A DNA stretch of 64,000 nucleotides from Bradyrhizobium paxllaeri (GTDB lineage: Bacteria; Pseudomonadota; Alphaproteobacteria; Rhizobiales; Xanthobacteraceae), in the NCBI RefSeq assembly GCF_001693515.2, contig NZ_CP042968.1, positions 5,580,001-5,644,000 on the forward strand, written 5' to 3'. The translations under genes were made by a program, and so were the position numbers. Of this stretch, positions 42,791 through 51,269 are shown in pieces. The notes under the pieces were generated by a model. It was not told the origin of the DNA. It ran no database searches and was given only the letters and a program-made list of their open reading frames with translations. Each line of letters opens with the position of its first letter. The stretch's first letter is position 1.

Positions 42791-42866
42791 CGTCATTCCG
42801 GGATGGTGCGTAAGCACCAGACCCGGAATGACGAGATTCCGGGTTCGCTTCGCGCCCCGGAATGAC
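42791..42866. repeat. REP-like palindrome inside the flagellar operon, between fliE and fliQ
   Basis: CGTCATTCCGG (42791) and CCGGAATGAC (42857-42866) flank nested palindromes (GGTGC-GTAA-GCACC). This is the same family as 19,948-20,052. It occupies almost the whole fliE-fliQ gap. Confidence 0.75.
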
Positions 42867-42874
42867 AGCATCAG

Positions 42875-43186
42875 TCAGATCGGCATCTTCATGATGTCTT
42901 CATACGACTGGATCACGCGGTCGCGCACCGACACCAGCGTCGAGACCGCGACATCGGTTTCCGCCACCGCCGTTACCACGTCCATGACGTTGGCCTTGCC
43001 GGAGGTCATCGCCATCGCCTGCGAGTCGGATTTCTTGCCGGCCTCCAGCACGCTTCCGACGGCATCCTTGAGCAGCGCGCTGAAGGATGGACCGCCGGTG
43101 GACTGGTTGCCCTTCTCGGCGCCGCCGGTCTCCACGATGCGCGAAAGCGCGGCGTAGGCATTTGCTGCAACGGTTGGTGAAGCCAT
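42875..43186 (-). CDS. fliE: Flagellar hook-basal body protein FliE
   Basis: The 103-residue protein has the FliE order: a variable start, GPSFSALLKDAVGSVLEAGKKSDSQAMAMTSGKANVMDVVTAVAETDVAVSTLVSVRDRVIQSYEDIMKMPI, where the VVTAV-AE-V and YEDIMKMPI motifs are diagnostic. FliE links the MS ring to the rod. It follows flgC by 16 bases. Confidence 0.93.
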   Translation of the reverse strand: MASPTVAANAYAALSRIVETGGAEKGNQSTGGPSFSALLKDAVGSVLEAGKKSDSQAMAMTSGKANVMDVVTAVAETDVAVSTLVSVRDRVIQSYEDIMKMPI

Positions 43187-43202
43187 TTTCTATGGTTCCT
43201 GT

Positions 43203-43628
43203 TCAGGCCTTGAGGATGTCGAGCGTGCGTTGAATCATGCGGCGCGTGGCGCTGATGATGTTGAGATTGGCCTCATAGGACCGCTGCGCCTCGCGCATGT
43301 CGGTCATTTCGACCAGCGGATTGACGTTCGGATATTTGACGTGGCCGGCCGCATCCGCCGCCGGATTGCTCGGCTCGTGCTTGACGCGAAACGCCGACTG
43401 GTCGGTCCTGACCTTGCCGAGCGTCACCACCCTTGCGTCCAGCGAGCGATCGAGCGCGGACGAAAAGGTCGGCACCTTGCGGCGATAGGGATCGCCGCCG
43501 GCCGTCGGCGACGTCGAGTCCGCATTGGCGATGTTTTCCGAGATCACCCGCATCCGTCCCGCCTGCGCGCGCAGGCCGGAGGTCGCGATGCTCATCGAGC
43601 GGGCGAAATCGCTTGCCTCATCTGCCAT
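43203..43628 (-). CDS. flgC: Flagellar proximal rod protein FlgC
   Basis: The 141-residue protein shows the rod N-terminus (RSMSIATSGLRAQAGRMRVISENIANADSTSPTAGGDPYRRKVPTF) and C-terminus (YPNVNPLVEMTDMREAQRSYEANLNIISATRRMIQRTLDIL), typical of FlgC. It is exported and polymerises into the proximal rod. It lies 26 bases after flgB. Confidence 0.95.
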   Translation of the reverse strand: MADEASDFARSMSIATSGLRAQAGRMRVISENIANADSTSPTAGGDPYRRKVPTFSSALDRSLDARVVTLGKVRTDQSAFRVKHEPSNPAADAAGHVKYPNVNPLVEMTDMREAQRSYEANLNIISATRRMIQRTLDILKA

Positions 43629-43654
43629 GATCCGGTTCTCCTAATCGGGCTGCG

Positions 43655-44065
43655 TCAGCGTTTGCCGATGGCGGTCTTGAGCAGGCCGAGGCTGCGAGTG
43701 TAGAGCGACGTGGCGGCCGCATAGTCCATCTGGTTGGCCGAGACCTTCAGCATCTGATCTTCGAGGTTGACCGAATTGCCGGCAGGCTTGGTCAGAAAGC
43801 CGCTCTTGCCGCCGTCCCCCCTGAAACTCTGTCCGCCGCCGGAGACGCTCATATGCGTGGCGCTGGTGCGCATCATGGCGAGCGAACCCATCGCGCCGCC
43901 GACATTGGCGCCCTTGCTGTCGAACTTCGGTTCGACCAGGTCGCTCGGCCTGAAATTCGGGGTATTGGCGTTGGAGACGTTTTCGGCGAGCACGCGCTGG
44001 CGCTCCTGGTGCCATTGCATCTTGGTGCGCAGCGCCGACAGGATCGGAAGATCGTTGATGGCCAT
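43655..44065 (-). CDS. flgB: Flagellar proximal rod protein FlgB
   Basis: The 136-residue protein begins PILSALRTKMQWHQERQRVLAENVSNANTPNFRPSDL, the FlgB start, and ends AAATSLYTRSLGLLKTAIGKR. It is first in the flgB-flgC-fliE-fliQ-fliR-flhB row. A perfect TTAA-N7-TTAA box lies 65-79 bases upstream of its ATG, indicating CtrA control of the operon. Confidence 0.94.
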   Translation of the reverse strand: MAINDLPILSALRTKMQWHQERQRVLAENVSNANTPNFRPSDLVEPKFDSKGANVGGAMGSLAMMRTSATHMSVSGGGQSFRGDGGKSGFLTKPAGNSVNLEDQMLKVSANQMDYAAATSLYTRSLGLLKTAIGKR

Positions 44066-44499
44066 CGAGCTGTTCCCCGTTAACCTCTGGCAGCCGCCGC
44101 GAGGTAGGCAGAATTTGCCCGGTGTATAGTTAACGGCTGGTTAAAATCGCCCGCGGAGAGCTCGGACAGCGGCGAATGCCCGGCTGTAGTGACGAAACGA
44201 GCGCATTTTCGCCACGAAAACTGCGTTAACCAGCAGCCACCAACACGACTTGGGGCGCTCAGAAGTCGTTTTGGCTCAAGCGATTCTTGGTCTATTAATT
44301 AACCGGACGGCGGCGCTCGCCGTGGGGAATTAAGGAATAAGGCTGATCTCGGGCGTGATTCGCCGGCTGCGGATCGCTTCGGGGCATGGTCAGGATGGCG
44401 GGAAATCGTGTTCCCGGGGAACATGCTCGGACGGGAAGACCGAAGACCGCACTCGTCGAAGCCAGCATCAGAGAACGGCTCGTGGCCGGGGACTAAAGC
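44066..44499. other. Divergent promoter region of flgB and fliO
   Basis: These 434 bases hold the promoters of two flagellar operons pointing apart. The only motif I can name is the CtrA-type box at 44,130-44,144. No gene is supported on either strand. Confidence 0.6.
44130..44144. promoter_or_regulatory. CtrA-type box upstream of flgB
   Basis: TTAACGGCTGGTTAA is a perfect TTAA-N7-TTAA site, 65 bases before the flgB start. CtrA binds this sequence in alphaproteobacteria and controls early flagellar genes. Confidence 0.75.
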
Positions 44500-45546
44500 A
44501 TGCAGACACTGACATTCCTCTTCGCATTCATCGCCGTTCTGGCGCTGATCGGCGTGGCCGCATGGCTGGTTCGTCGTTTCGCCAACAACCGCCTCGGCGC
44601 CAACACCCAGCGCGGGCGGATGCCGCGGCTCGCCGTGATCGACGCCGCCGCCGTGGATGGCCGCCGGCGCCTGGTGCTGGTACGGCGCGATAATGTCGAG
44701 CATCTCCTGATGATCGGCGGTCCCAGCGACATCGTGGTCGAGCCCAACATCGTGCGCGCGATGCCCAACCGCGAGCAGATGGCGCCGCGTCCCGCGGTCG
44801 CCGAGCAGCCGCCGCGAATTGCACCGCTGCCCGATGCGGCCTGGAGTGAAGAGCCGGCAAGGTCAGACGTGCGATCGACCGACGGCTTCGATCATCCCAC
44901 CGAACCGCAGATACCAGAGCCGCCGCCGCGCCCTGCGCGTCCCTCCTTCGCCGAAGAACTCCGCCGGCCCGCGCCGCCGCCGATGCCGGAGCGTCGCGTC
45001 GATCCATTGACGGGCTTTGCGCCGGAACCGATCAGCGGCCGGCCCGAATCCGGTCCGCCGCGCCTGACCCGTCCCGAACCGCTGATGCCCCGACCGCAGC
45101 GTGAGTTGGCCAAGGCACCTCCAGTACGTGAGGCACCGTCAGTACGCGAGGCACCGCCGGCCCGCGACCCAGCGTCAGTCCGCGAGGCACCGATAGCCCG
45201 CGAAGCACCGCCTATCCGTGAGGTACCGCCCGTCCGCGAGGCGCCTACCCGAGCACCGGAACGCGCTGCCGCGCCGCCGCCGCCTCCTGCCCCGCCGCCT
45301 CCCGCGCCATCGAGCGCCGACCAGAATCTCGCCGAGATGGCGCAGCGGCTGGAAGCCGCCCTGCGCCGGCCGGCCGAACCTGTGGCACCGCCGGTTGCGC
45401 CGGAAACGCCGCCGGCAGGCCCCCGCAACGCTCGCAGCGAGCCTCCCGCCCCCACACCTCCTGCGCCCGCGCCGCAGAAGAGCGGCTTCGAAAATCTCGA
45501 AGACGAGATGGCGTCCCTGCTAGGCCGGCCGAAGAACCCTTCGTGA
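44500..45546 (+). CDS. fliO: Flagellar protein FliO with long Pro-rich tail
   Basis: The 348-residue protein has one N-terminal membrane helix (FLFAFIAVLALIGVAAWLVRRF) and the short FliO cytoplasmic core (RLAVIDAAAVDGRRRLVLVRRDNVEHLLMIGGPSDIVVE). The rest (about 90-330) is Pro/Ala/Arg-rich and includes about eight VREAP-like repeats near residues 205-255, ending in a short helix ENLEDEMASLLG. Most FliO proteins are 100-150 residues, so the tail is unusual. FliO helps FliP assemble; fliP follows with a GTGA overlap. Confidence 0.85.
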   Translation: MQTLTFLFAFIAVLALIGVAAWLVRRFANNRLGANTQRGRMPRLAVIDAAAVDGRRRLVLVRRDNVEHLLMIGGPSDIVVEPNIVRAMPNREQMAPRPAVAEQPPRIAPLPDAAWSEEPARSDVRSTDGFDHPTEPQIPEPPPRPARPSFAEELRRPAPPPMPERRVDPLTGFAPEPISGRPESGPPRLTRPEPLMPRPQRELAKAPPVREAPSVREAPPARDPASVREAPIAREAPPIREVPPVREAPTRAPERAAAPPPPPAPPPPAPSSADQNLAEMAQRLEAALRRPAEPVAPPVAPETPPAGPRNARSEPPAPTPPAPAPQKSGFENLEDEMASLLGRPKNPS

Positions 45547-46298
45547 GGCCGGCGACTTCTCCGCGTAGAGTTTTATTTTTCCTAATCCTGACCGCCGCCG
45601 GATCGCTCGCCGATCCGGCACTGGCTCAGGATATCAGCATCAATCTCGGCCAGGGCGGCGGCGGCGTCACCGAGCGCGCGATCCAGTTGATCGCGCTGTT
45701 AACGGTGCTGTCGATCGCGCCATCGATCCTGATCATGATGACGTCGTTCACGCGGATCGTCGTCGTCCTGTCGCTGCTGCGCACGGCGCTCGGCACTGCG
45801 ACCGCCCCACCCAACTCCGTGATCATTGCGCTCGCAATGTTCCTGACTGCGTTCGTGATGGGCCCCGTCCTGCAGAGGTCCTATGACGACGGCATCAAGC
45901 CGCTGGTCGCCAACCAGATCGGTGTCGAGGAAGCGCTGCAAAAGGCCTCGGTGCCGCTGCGCGGCTTCATGCAGAAGAATGTCCGCGAAAAGGATCTGAA
46001 GCTGTTCGTGGACCTCTCCGGCGAGCCGCCGCCGGCAACGCCAGAAGACCTGTCGCTGCGGATTCTGGTCCCGGCCTTCATGATCTCCGAACTGAAGCGC
46101 GCCTTCGAGATCGGCTTCCTGCTGTTCCTCCCCTTCCTGATCATCGATCTCGTGGTTGCATCCGTCCTGATGTCGATGGGTATGATGATGCTGCCACCGG
46201 TCGTCGTGTCTTTGCCGTTTAAGTTAATCTTTTTCGTGCTGGTGGACGGCTGGACGCTGGTCGCAGGCAGCCTTGTACAGAGCTACGGCGCTACTTGA
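45543..46298 (+). CDS. fliP: Flagellar export gate protein FliP
   Basis: The 251-residue protein has a cleavable start (VLFFLILTAAGSLADPALAQ), then ERAIQLIALLTVLSIAPSILIMMTSFTRIVVVLSLLRTALGTATAPPNSVIIALAMFLTAFVM, and RILVPAFMISELKRAFEIGFLLFLPFLIIDLVVASVLMSMGMMMLPP, all classic FliP. It starts at GTG 45543, overlapping the fliO stop by four bases. It forms the core of the export gate. Confidence 0.95.
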   Translation: MRPATSPRRVLFFLILTAAGSLADPALAQDISINLGQGGGGVTERAIQLIALLTVLSIAPSILIMMTSFTRIVVVLSLLRTALGTATAPPNSVIIALAMFLTAFVMGPVLQRSYDDGIKPLVANQIGVEEALQKASVPLRGFMQKNVREKDLKLFVDLSGEPPPATPEDLSLRILVPAFMISELKRAFEIGFLLFLPFLIIDLVVASVLMSMGMMMLPPVVVSLPFKLIFFVLVDGWTLVAGSLVQSYGAT

Positions 46299-46374
46299 CG
46301 GGCGAATTCCGTCGGTCTCACAACCGAATAGGTCAACATTCGTTACGTATTTGCAGCGGAGTTTCCCAGCGAAT

Positions 46375-46389
46375 TTAAGGTGAGATTAG
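46375..46389. promoter_or_regulatory. Imperfect CtrA-like box before the GGDEF gene
   Basis: TTAAGGTGAGATTAG matches TTAA-N7-TTAA except for the last base, 59 bases before the GGDEF start. It is a weak candidate. Confidence 0.3.
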
Positions 46390-46447
46390 TTCCTTCGTGC
46401 ACAATGGGCCAGGGAACAGACATACAAAAGCATTACCGGACCATACT

Positions 46448-47503
46448 ATGGCAGGCCAGCCTATCGGCGAGATGGACGTCGAATACGCCACGACGATTGC
46501 TGATCGGGCTATTCGGTTGATGTCGCAGCAGTCCGTCCCTGCCACCCCCTCCAATTTCGCCGTCTGGTTCGAGTATTCGCTCGGCAGCTCGCTGGCGCTG
46601 CGAAAGACCATCGACATCCTGATCGCGGGCAAGCGCAAGTTCGACGCGGCGACCAACCACGAGCTCTATATTACCTATGTGGCGCCGCAGGCCGCAGCCG
46701 ACCCGCTGGGTGACCTGCCCGAGCAGTTGAGCGGCCTGATCGCCACCGCCCAGCAATTCCTCAACACCGCCGTCACCGACAACCAGACCCATATCAAGGC
46801 GCTCGGCGAGGTGTCTTCCGAAGCCGCGGCCAGCAGCGATCCCCGGACGATCATTTCGAAGCTGGTTGATGAATTGTCAAAGGCGACGGCGCGCGCCGCT
46901 ACGCTGGAGGCGAACTTCGCCGCCACCTCCGAGGAGCTCGACAGCATCCGCGACTCCCTGAAGGCGGCCGAGCAGCGCTCCAACACCGATGCGTTGACCG
47001 GGTTGGCCAACCGGCACTCGATGGATGAATTCCTCCGCCTCGCCCAGATCGCGGCGATGGAAAAGGACGAGGCGCTCAGCGTCTTCCTGATCGACATCGA
47101 TCACTTCAAGAAATTCAACGACGATTACGGCCATCAGGTCGGTGATCAGGTGCTTCGGCTGGTGGCCAAGGTGCTGCAGGAAGGCGTTCGCGAAGTCGAT
47201 CTGGCAGCCCGCTACGGCGGCGAGGAATTGATCGCGGTGCTGCCGGGGGCCGATCTCGAGGCTTGTACGTCTGTCGCCGAGCGCATTCGCCGCCGAATTG
47301 CCGAAGCGAAGCTGACCCGCCGCGCAACCGGCAAGGAAATCGGCAGCATCACGGTTTCGATCGGGGTGTCGCAATTCCGCCTCGCCGAATCGGCGGAAGC
47401 CATGATCGAGCGCTGCGACCGCGGGCTGTATCAAGCCAAGCGGCTCGGCCGCAACCGCACGGTGACGGAAACCGAACTCGAGCCCGAGGCTGGCGCGGCC
47501 TAG
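46448..47503 (+). CDS. Diguanylate cyclase (GGDEF domain)
   Basis: The 351-residue protein has an N-terminal helical region of unknown role (1-175) and a C-terminal GGDEF domain (about 185-345): SNTDALTGLANRHSMDEFL, FLIDIDHFKKFNDDYGHQVGDQVL and ARYGGEELIAVLPGA, where GGEEL is the active-site loop. An RxxD inhibitory site (REVD) lies five residues ahead of it. No EAL domain or membrane segment is present. It would make cyclic di-GMP in the cytosol; its place beside fliP fits control of motility. Confidence 0.88.
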   Translation: MAGQPIGEMDVEYATTIADRAIRLMSQQSVPATPSNFAVWFEYSLGSSLALRKTIDILIAGKRKFDAATNHELYITYVAPQAAADPLGDLPEQLSGLIATAQQFLNTAVTDNQTHIKALGEVSSEAAASSDPRTIISKLVDELSKATARAATLEANFAATSEELDSIRDSLKAAEQRSNTDALTGLANRHSMDEFLRLAQIAAMEKDEALSVFLIDIDHFKKFNDDYGHQVGDQVLRLVAKVLQEGVREVDLAARYGGEELIAVLPGADLEACTSVAERIRRRIAEAKLTRRATGKEIGSITVSIGVSQFRLAESAEAMIERCDRGLYQAKRLGRNRTVTETELEPEAGAA

Positions 47504-47604
47504 CAGTTCGATCGCCTGCGAAGAAAAGCCGCAATGCCTCCCGCTGCGGAACTAATGCCGCAATCCCGGCTTATCGTAGACACCCTACAGCCGGGAGTGT
47601 TTTC

Positions 47605-47934
47605 ATGAAAATCGCAGGGATGATTATGGCTGCCACCGCGGCCCTCAGCATCGTCGGTACGGCGGCTCTTGCCCAGCAGCAGCAGCAGCGGACCGGAATG
47701 GTGACGAGAATAGATCGGATCAGCGGCACGATCACTATCAGGGATATGCCTGATGGCACCACCGGCGCGAATGCCGGCGCCGCGAGCGAAGAATTCAAGA
47801 TCCAGGATGGCGCGCGGCTAAACGTGCTGCACGCCGGCGACAGGGTCACTTTCGCCGTGAGCGATACGGCGGGCACCAAGACCATCACCAAGATCGACAA
47901 GGCGGACGCCGTCACGAAGATCGACAAGAAGTGA
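47605..47934 (+). CDS. Small exported CusF-like/OB-fold protein
   Basis: The 109-residue protein has a signal peptide (MIMAATAALSIVGTAALAQ), then a beta-barrel pattern RTGMVTRIDRISGTITIRDM, FKIQDGARLNVLHAGDRVTFAVSDTAGTKTITKIDKAD. The order matches small periplasmic copper-binding CusF-type or DUF1344-like proteins, but the Met/His metal ligands of CusF are not evident. The function is open. Confidence 0.6.
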   Translation: MKIAGMIMAATAALSIVGTAALAQQQQQRTGMVTRIDRISGTITIRDMPDGTTGANAGAASEEFKIQDGARLNVLHAGDRVTFAVSDTAGTKTITKIDKADAVTKIDKK

Positions 47935-48028
47935 GGCAATCCCGAAGCGACGTCCCGCTTCGTGATGTGTCGCTTCGATTGGAGAACAGCGAGGCCCGGA
48001 GTGCCCTCGGGGAGTCCGGGCCTTGTAA

Positions 48029-48259
48029 CTAGCGCAGCGACGTGCGTTCGAGCGAAGCGCGGATTTCGGCAACCGTCTCGTCGCAATATTCGTTCAATTT
48101 CTGGAAGTGTTGCTGCAGCGCCCGCAGATTTCCGGCGCGTTTGGCCGGCCCTTCCCGATCAATATTGAATCTGTCGGCCGGCGATGGGCGGGACGCCGCA
48201 GCGTCCACGGCGGAAAGCGCCGATCGTATCGGCGTGTCGTGACCTTTGTGGGAAGACAT
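48029..48259 (-). CDS. Small hypothetical helical protein
   Basis: From ATG 48259 the 76-residue protein reads MSSHKGHDTPIRSALSAVDAAAS and a helical end REGPAKRAGNLRALQQHFQKLNEYCDETVAEIRASLERTS. No family is recognised. The heptad-like end could be a coiled coil. Confidence 0.5.
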   Translation of the reverse strand: MSSHKGHDTPIRSALSAVDAAASRPSPADRFNIDREGPAKRAGNLRALQQHFQKLNEYCDETVAEIRASLERTSLR

Positions 48260-48521
48260 GTCTGCACGCCTCACAAATTGAAGTCCGGCCGGATTCGGAC
48301 CGGCGGAATTTTCCGTGTGGTCGCGCTGGTGCTCCGATCTTGCTCCCTGCAGTGTGTTGTTTGGATGCCCGGTGCGGGTCGATTTGATGGCAAAAGATGG
48401 ACGCCCCGCCGCGAACGTGCCGCCATCCTCGTATTCTTACGGACTCCGATTTCCACGATTAAGATGCAATCAGAAGCCAGATTCATTGAAGCGTTTATTT
48501 GTTGCTCAGCGATTCGTTCAT

Positions 48522-48737
48522 ATGTCCGTACCGCATTCAGAAAACGGTTTGCCGCCGCGCTGCGAAGCTTGCGGGATAGGCACGGTTCGGATCGGAAAGC
48601 TGCCCAAGATCGGACTGCGCCCGCTCGTGTACGTATACAAGTGCGATTCCTGCAACCAGATCACCTCGGTCGAGCCGGAGCGGAAGGAAGAAGCCCTTCG
48701 CAGCCGCTCGGGCTCGATGCGGCGGCCGCGGCGCTAG
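48522..48737 (+). CDS. Small zinc-ribbon-like protein
   Basis: The 71-residue protein contains two Cys pairs, CEACGIGTVRIGKLPKIGLRPLVYVYKCDSCNQITSVE, a zinc-ribbon pattern, and a basic end. It is probably cytosolic. The function is unknown. An extragenic repeat starts at its stop codon. Confidence 0.65.
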   Translation: MSVPHSENGLPPRCEACGIGTVRIGKLPKIGLRPLVYVYKCDSCNQITSVEPERKEEALRSRSGSMRRPRR

Positions 48738-48803
48738 AGCGTTTTCCAGCGAAGTGGAAACCGGTTCGCGTCAAGAAAACGCGTCAACTCAAGAATCTAG
48801 AGC
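48734..48803. repeat. Rhizobiales intergenic repeat
   Basis: CTAGAGCGTTTTCC at 48734, GAAGTGGAAACCGGTTC in the middle and ATCTAGAGC at the end make up a widespread repeat of rhizobial intergenic regions (GAGCGTTTTC ... GAAAACGC pairing). It overlaps the stop of the zinc-ribbon gene. Confidence 0.7.
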
Positions 48804-48953
48804 CCCGTTCTGATTCAACCGGAACGGAAGAGGTTCTGGCCAAGATAGACAGCCCGCAAAAACGCGGCTTCCCCACACGCTGGACCGGGTTTCTTCCCGG
48901 CCATGCCGCATGTAAAGCTTCGGCCACACTCCGCGTAAAGAAGAGGCAGGGGC

Positions 48954-50348
48954 ATGTCCGAGGGTTTCATTGACGAACTGTACAACGCGCTCGGCAGGGG
49001 CGCGGTGCTGTCAGGCGCCGACATCGATGCGCGCTATCATCACGACGTCGCCGGCAATCCGGTTCCAAAACCGCGCGCGGTGGTCCGTCCGAGAACGACG
49101 GAAGATGTTTCCGTGTTGCTGCGGCTCTGTCATCGCGAAGGCGTGCCCGTGACGACGCAGGGCGGCATGACCGGGCTGGTGCGCGGCGCGCTGCCGAATG
49201 CGGACGAGATCGTGCTGTCGATGGAGCGCATGAACAGCGTCGAAGAGGTCGATGCCTCTGCCGGCGTCGCCATCGCGCAGGCCGGCACGCCGCTGCAAAA
49301 GCTGCAGGAGAGGGTCGAGCAGGATGGGTTGATGTTTCCGCTCGATCTCGGCGCGCGCGGCAGTTGCACGATCGGCGGCAACATCTCGACCAATGCCGGC
49401 GGCAACCGCGTCATCCGCTACGGCATGACGCGTGATTTGATCCTCGGCCTCGAAGTCGTCACCGCCGACGGCACCGTGCTCAGGGGCCTGCGCAAATACA
49501 TCAAGAACAACACCGGCATCGACTTAAAGCAGCTTTTCATCGGCAGCGAAGGCATCCTCGGCGTGGTGACGCGCGCCGCGCTGCGCGTCTTTCCGGCTCC
49601 GGCGGAGCGGCAGGTGGCGCTGTGCGCCCTGCCCTCGTTCGGACAGGTCATGGCATTCCTGAAGCTGGCGCGCAAATCGCTCGGCGGCGATCTGACCGCG
49701 TTCGAGGCGATGTGGAATGCCTACTACCGCCAGACCGTCGAGCGCGTGAAGGGGGTGGTTGGCCCACTGCCGACCCATCATCCCTTCTATGTGCTGCTGG
49801 AGGCCTCCGGAAGCGACGCTGAACGCATTCGGGACGGCCTCGAGAAAATGCTGGAGACGGCGTTGAACGATAATTTGATCCTCGACGCCACGCTTTCAAC
49901 CTCGAACGCGTCCGTGGCTGCGATCTGGCGCATCCGCGATTCCAGCGTCGAGCTGGGCCGCAGCTTTCCATTCGCGGCAAGGATGGGATTCGATGTCAGT
50001 GTGGCCATCGACAGGATGGAGGAATATGCGGATACACTCGATGCACGGGTCAAAGCGATCGATCCGCACGCTTTCACCATCGTGATGGGACACGTCGGCG
50101 ACGGCAATTTGCATCCCAGCGTGTATCACGAACATACGCCTGACAAGCACGATGAGTTCGAGAAGCTGGTCTACGACCTCACGGGCGAATTCGGCGGCTC
50201 GATCTCTGCCGAACACGGTATCGGCATTTCGAGGCGGCCCTACCTGAAAATGAGTCGCACTGAAGAGGAAATCGAAACCATGCGCGCCCTCAAGCGCGCG
50301 CTCGATCCGAAGAACATTCTCAACCCGGGACGAATCTTTACGGTGTGA
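48954..50348 (+). CDS. FAD-linked 2-hydroxyacid dehydrogenase (GlcD / D2HGDH type)
   Basis: The 464-residue flavoenzyme has the PCMH-type FAD domain (PRAVVRPRTTEDVSVLLRLCHREGVPVTTQGGMTGLVRGALPN, then DLGARGSCTIGGNISTNAGGNRVIRYG) and a C-terminal substrate domain with HVGDGNLHPS and SISAEHGIG, the metal/active-site motifs of D-lactate, D-2-hydroxyglutarate and glycolate dehydrogenases. AGGGGC lies near ATG 48954. It stands alone, so the substrate remains open. Confidence 0.9.
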   Translation: MSEGFIDELYNALGRGAVLSGADIDARYHHDVAGNPVPKPRAVVRPRTTEDVSVLLRLCHREGVPVTTQGGMTGLVRGALPNADEIVLSMERMNSVEEVDASAGVAIAQAGTPLQKLQERVEQDGLMFPLDLGARGSCTIGGNISTNAGGNRVIRYGMTRDLILGLEVVTADGTVLRGLRKYIKNNTGIDLKQLFIGSEGILGVVTRAALRVFPAPAERQVALCALPSFGQVMAFLKLARKSLGGDLTAFEAMWNAYYRQTVERVKGVVGPLPTHHPFYVLLEASGSDAERIRDGLEKMLETALNDNLILDATLSTSNASVAAIWRIRDSSVELGRSFPFAARMGFDVSVAIDRMEEYADTLDARVKAIDPHAFTIVMGHVGDGNLHPSVYHEHTPDKHDEFEKLVYDLTGEFGGSISAEHGIGISRRPYLKMSRTEEEIETMRALKRALDPKNILNPGRIFTV

Positions 50349-50389
50349 ACGCGCTTTTGGCGTTGAAGTGAACGTTCGCGACGCCCCCC

Positions 50390-50626
50390 TCACTCCCTGA
50401 AATCATACTGCTTGCAGAGGTGGTCGCCGATCTGAACCAGCATGGCGACGCATTCGGGATAGCCGGGCCTGGCGATCGTGGCCTCGTCGGCCTTGGCGCG
50501 GAATTCCCAGCTATTGCCGTCGCGGATCACGGAGATCTCAATGCCGTCGGGACAATCGACATGGACCTTCAACTCGGCTCGCGCCATCGCAATGAGTTCG
50601 GCTTCGGTTTTGGCGGGCTTGCTCAT
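50390..50626 (-). CDS. Small hypothetical protein
   Basis: The 78-residue protein reads MSKPAKTEAELIAMARAELKVHVDCPDGIEISVIRDGNSWEFRAKADEAT, ending IGDHLCKQYDFRE. It is typical of short, unnamed Bradyrhizobium proteins of about this size. It has no signal peptide. ATG 50626 is the start that begins the conserved-looking part. Confidence 0.6.
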   Translation of the reverse strand: MSKPAKTEAELIAMARAELKVHVDCPDGIEISVIRDGNSWEFRAKADEATIARPGYPECVAMLVQIGDHLCKQYDFRE

Positions 50627-50772
50627 CGTGAAGGCGTCCTCCGGCGGGTTGCTTGCCCGCAGGGTGACGCTTTGGCGCGCATCTGTCGAGGGGTGACGCG
50701 AGGAGACGATAGGACACACGGACGCAGTTGCTGCCTTGCGGCCGTTCTCGCATCCAACAAAAGCCTGGCGCG

Positions 50773-51150
50773 TTATTGCGCCGCGCTCGCCGGCCGCGCT
50801 TCGGCGAGGACCCGCAGCGAAGCGGCCTGATCCAGGGCGGACTCCGAGCCGGTCGCGATCGGGTCCGTCAGCGGCATTTTCTGAACGTGCTTGGTGAATA
50901 TCCTGACGACCTGTCCCCTCACGCACGGTCCTTTGTCGAAAAGATCGGATGCTAGCCCCTCGACGGCGTCGCGCAGCGACAGGAACTGCGCCTGTCTTGC
51001 CATGCTCTCGGTCCCCTTGACGCCACCGAGGATGTCCATCGCAGCATCACTGATCTGGCACTCGACCGTATCCGCGTCGTGCAACATGGTGAACCTGAAC
51101 GCCAGGCGTTCGTTGTCGTGCCCTATAATTCGGTCCCGGGTCAGTGGCAT
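50773..51150 (-). CDS. DUF1488-like protein
   Basis: The 125-residue protein has the DUF1488 feel: LAFRFTMLHDADTVECQISDAAMDILGG, then QFLSLRDAVEGLASDLFDKGP. Such proteins are small, cytosolic and of unknown function. It lies next to, and on the same strand as, the 78-residue gene. Confidence 0.6.
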   Translation of the reverse strand: MPLTRDRIIGHDNERLAFRFTMLHDADTVECQISDAAMDILGGVKGTESMARQAQFLSLRDAVEGLASDLFDKGPCVRGQVVRIFTKHVQKMPLTDPIATGSESALDQAASLRVLAEARPASAAQ

Positions 51151-51269
51151 CGGACGGCCAGTTCTGGACGGCTAGCTGGAGACGATTGCAGAAAAGCGCC
51201 GGAGCGGCGCTGACGTCTTCCCTAATGCGTCAACTGGTCAAAAATTGGCCGAACCTGCGGCCAAATCCG

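Noticed and set aside
45115..45260. CRISPR-like repeats in fliO
   Set aside because: The repeats are short, contiguous, in frame and encode VREAP; there are no spacers.
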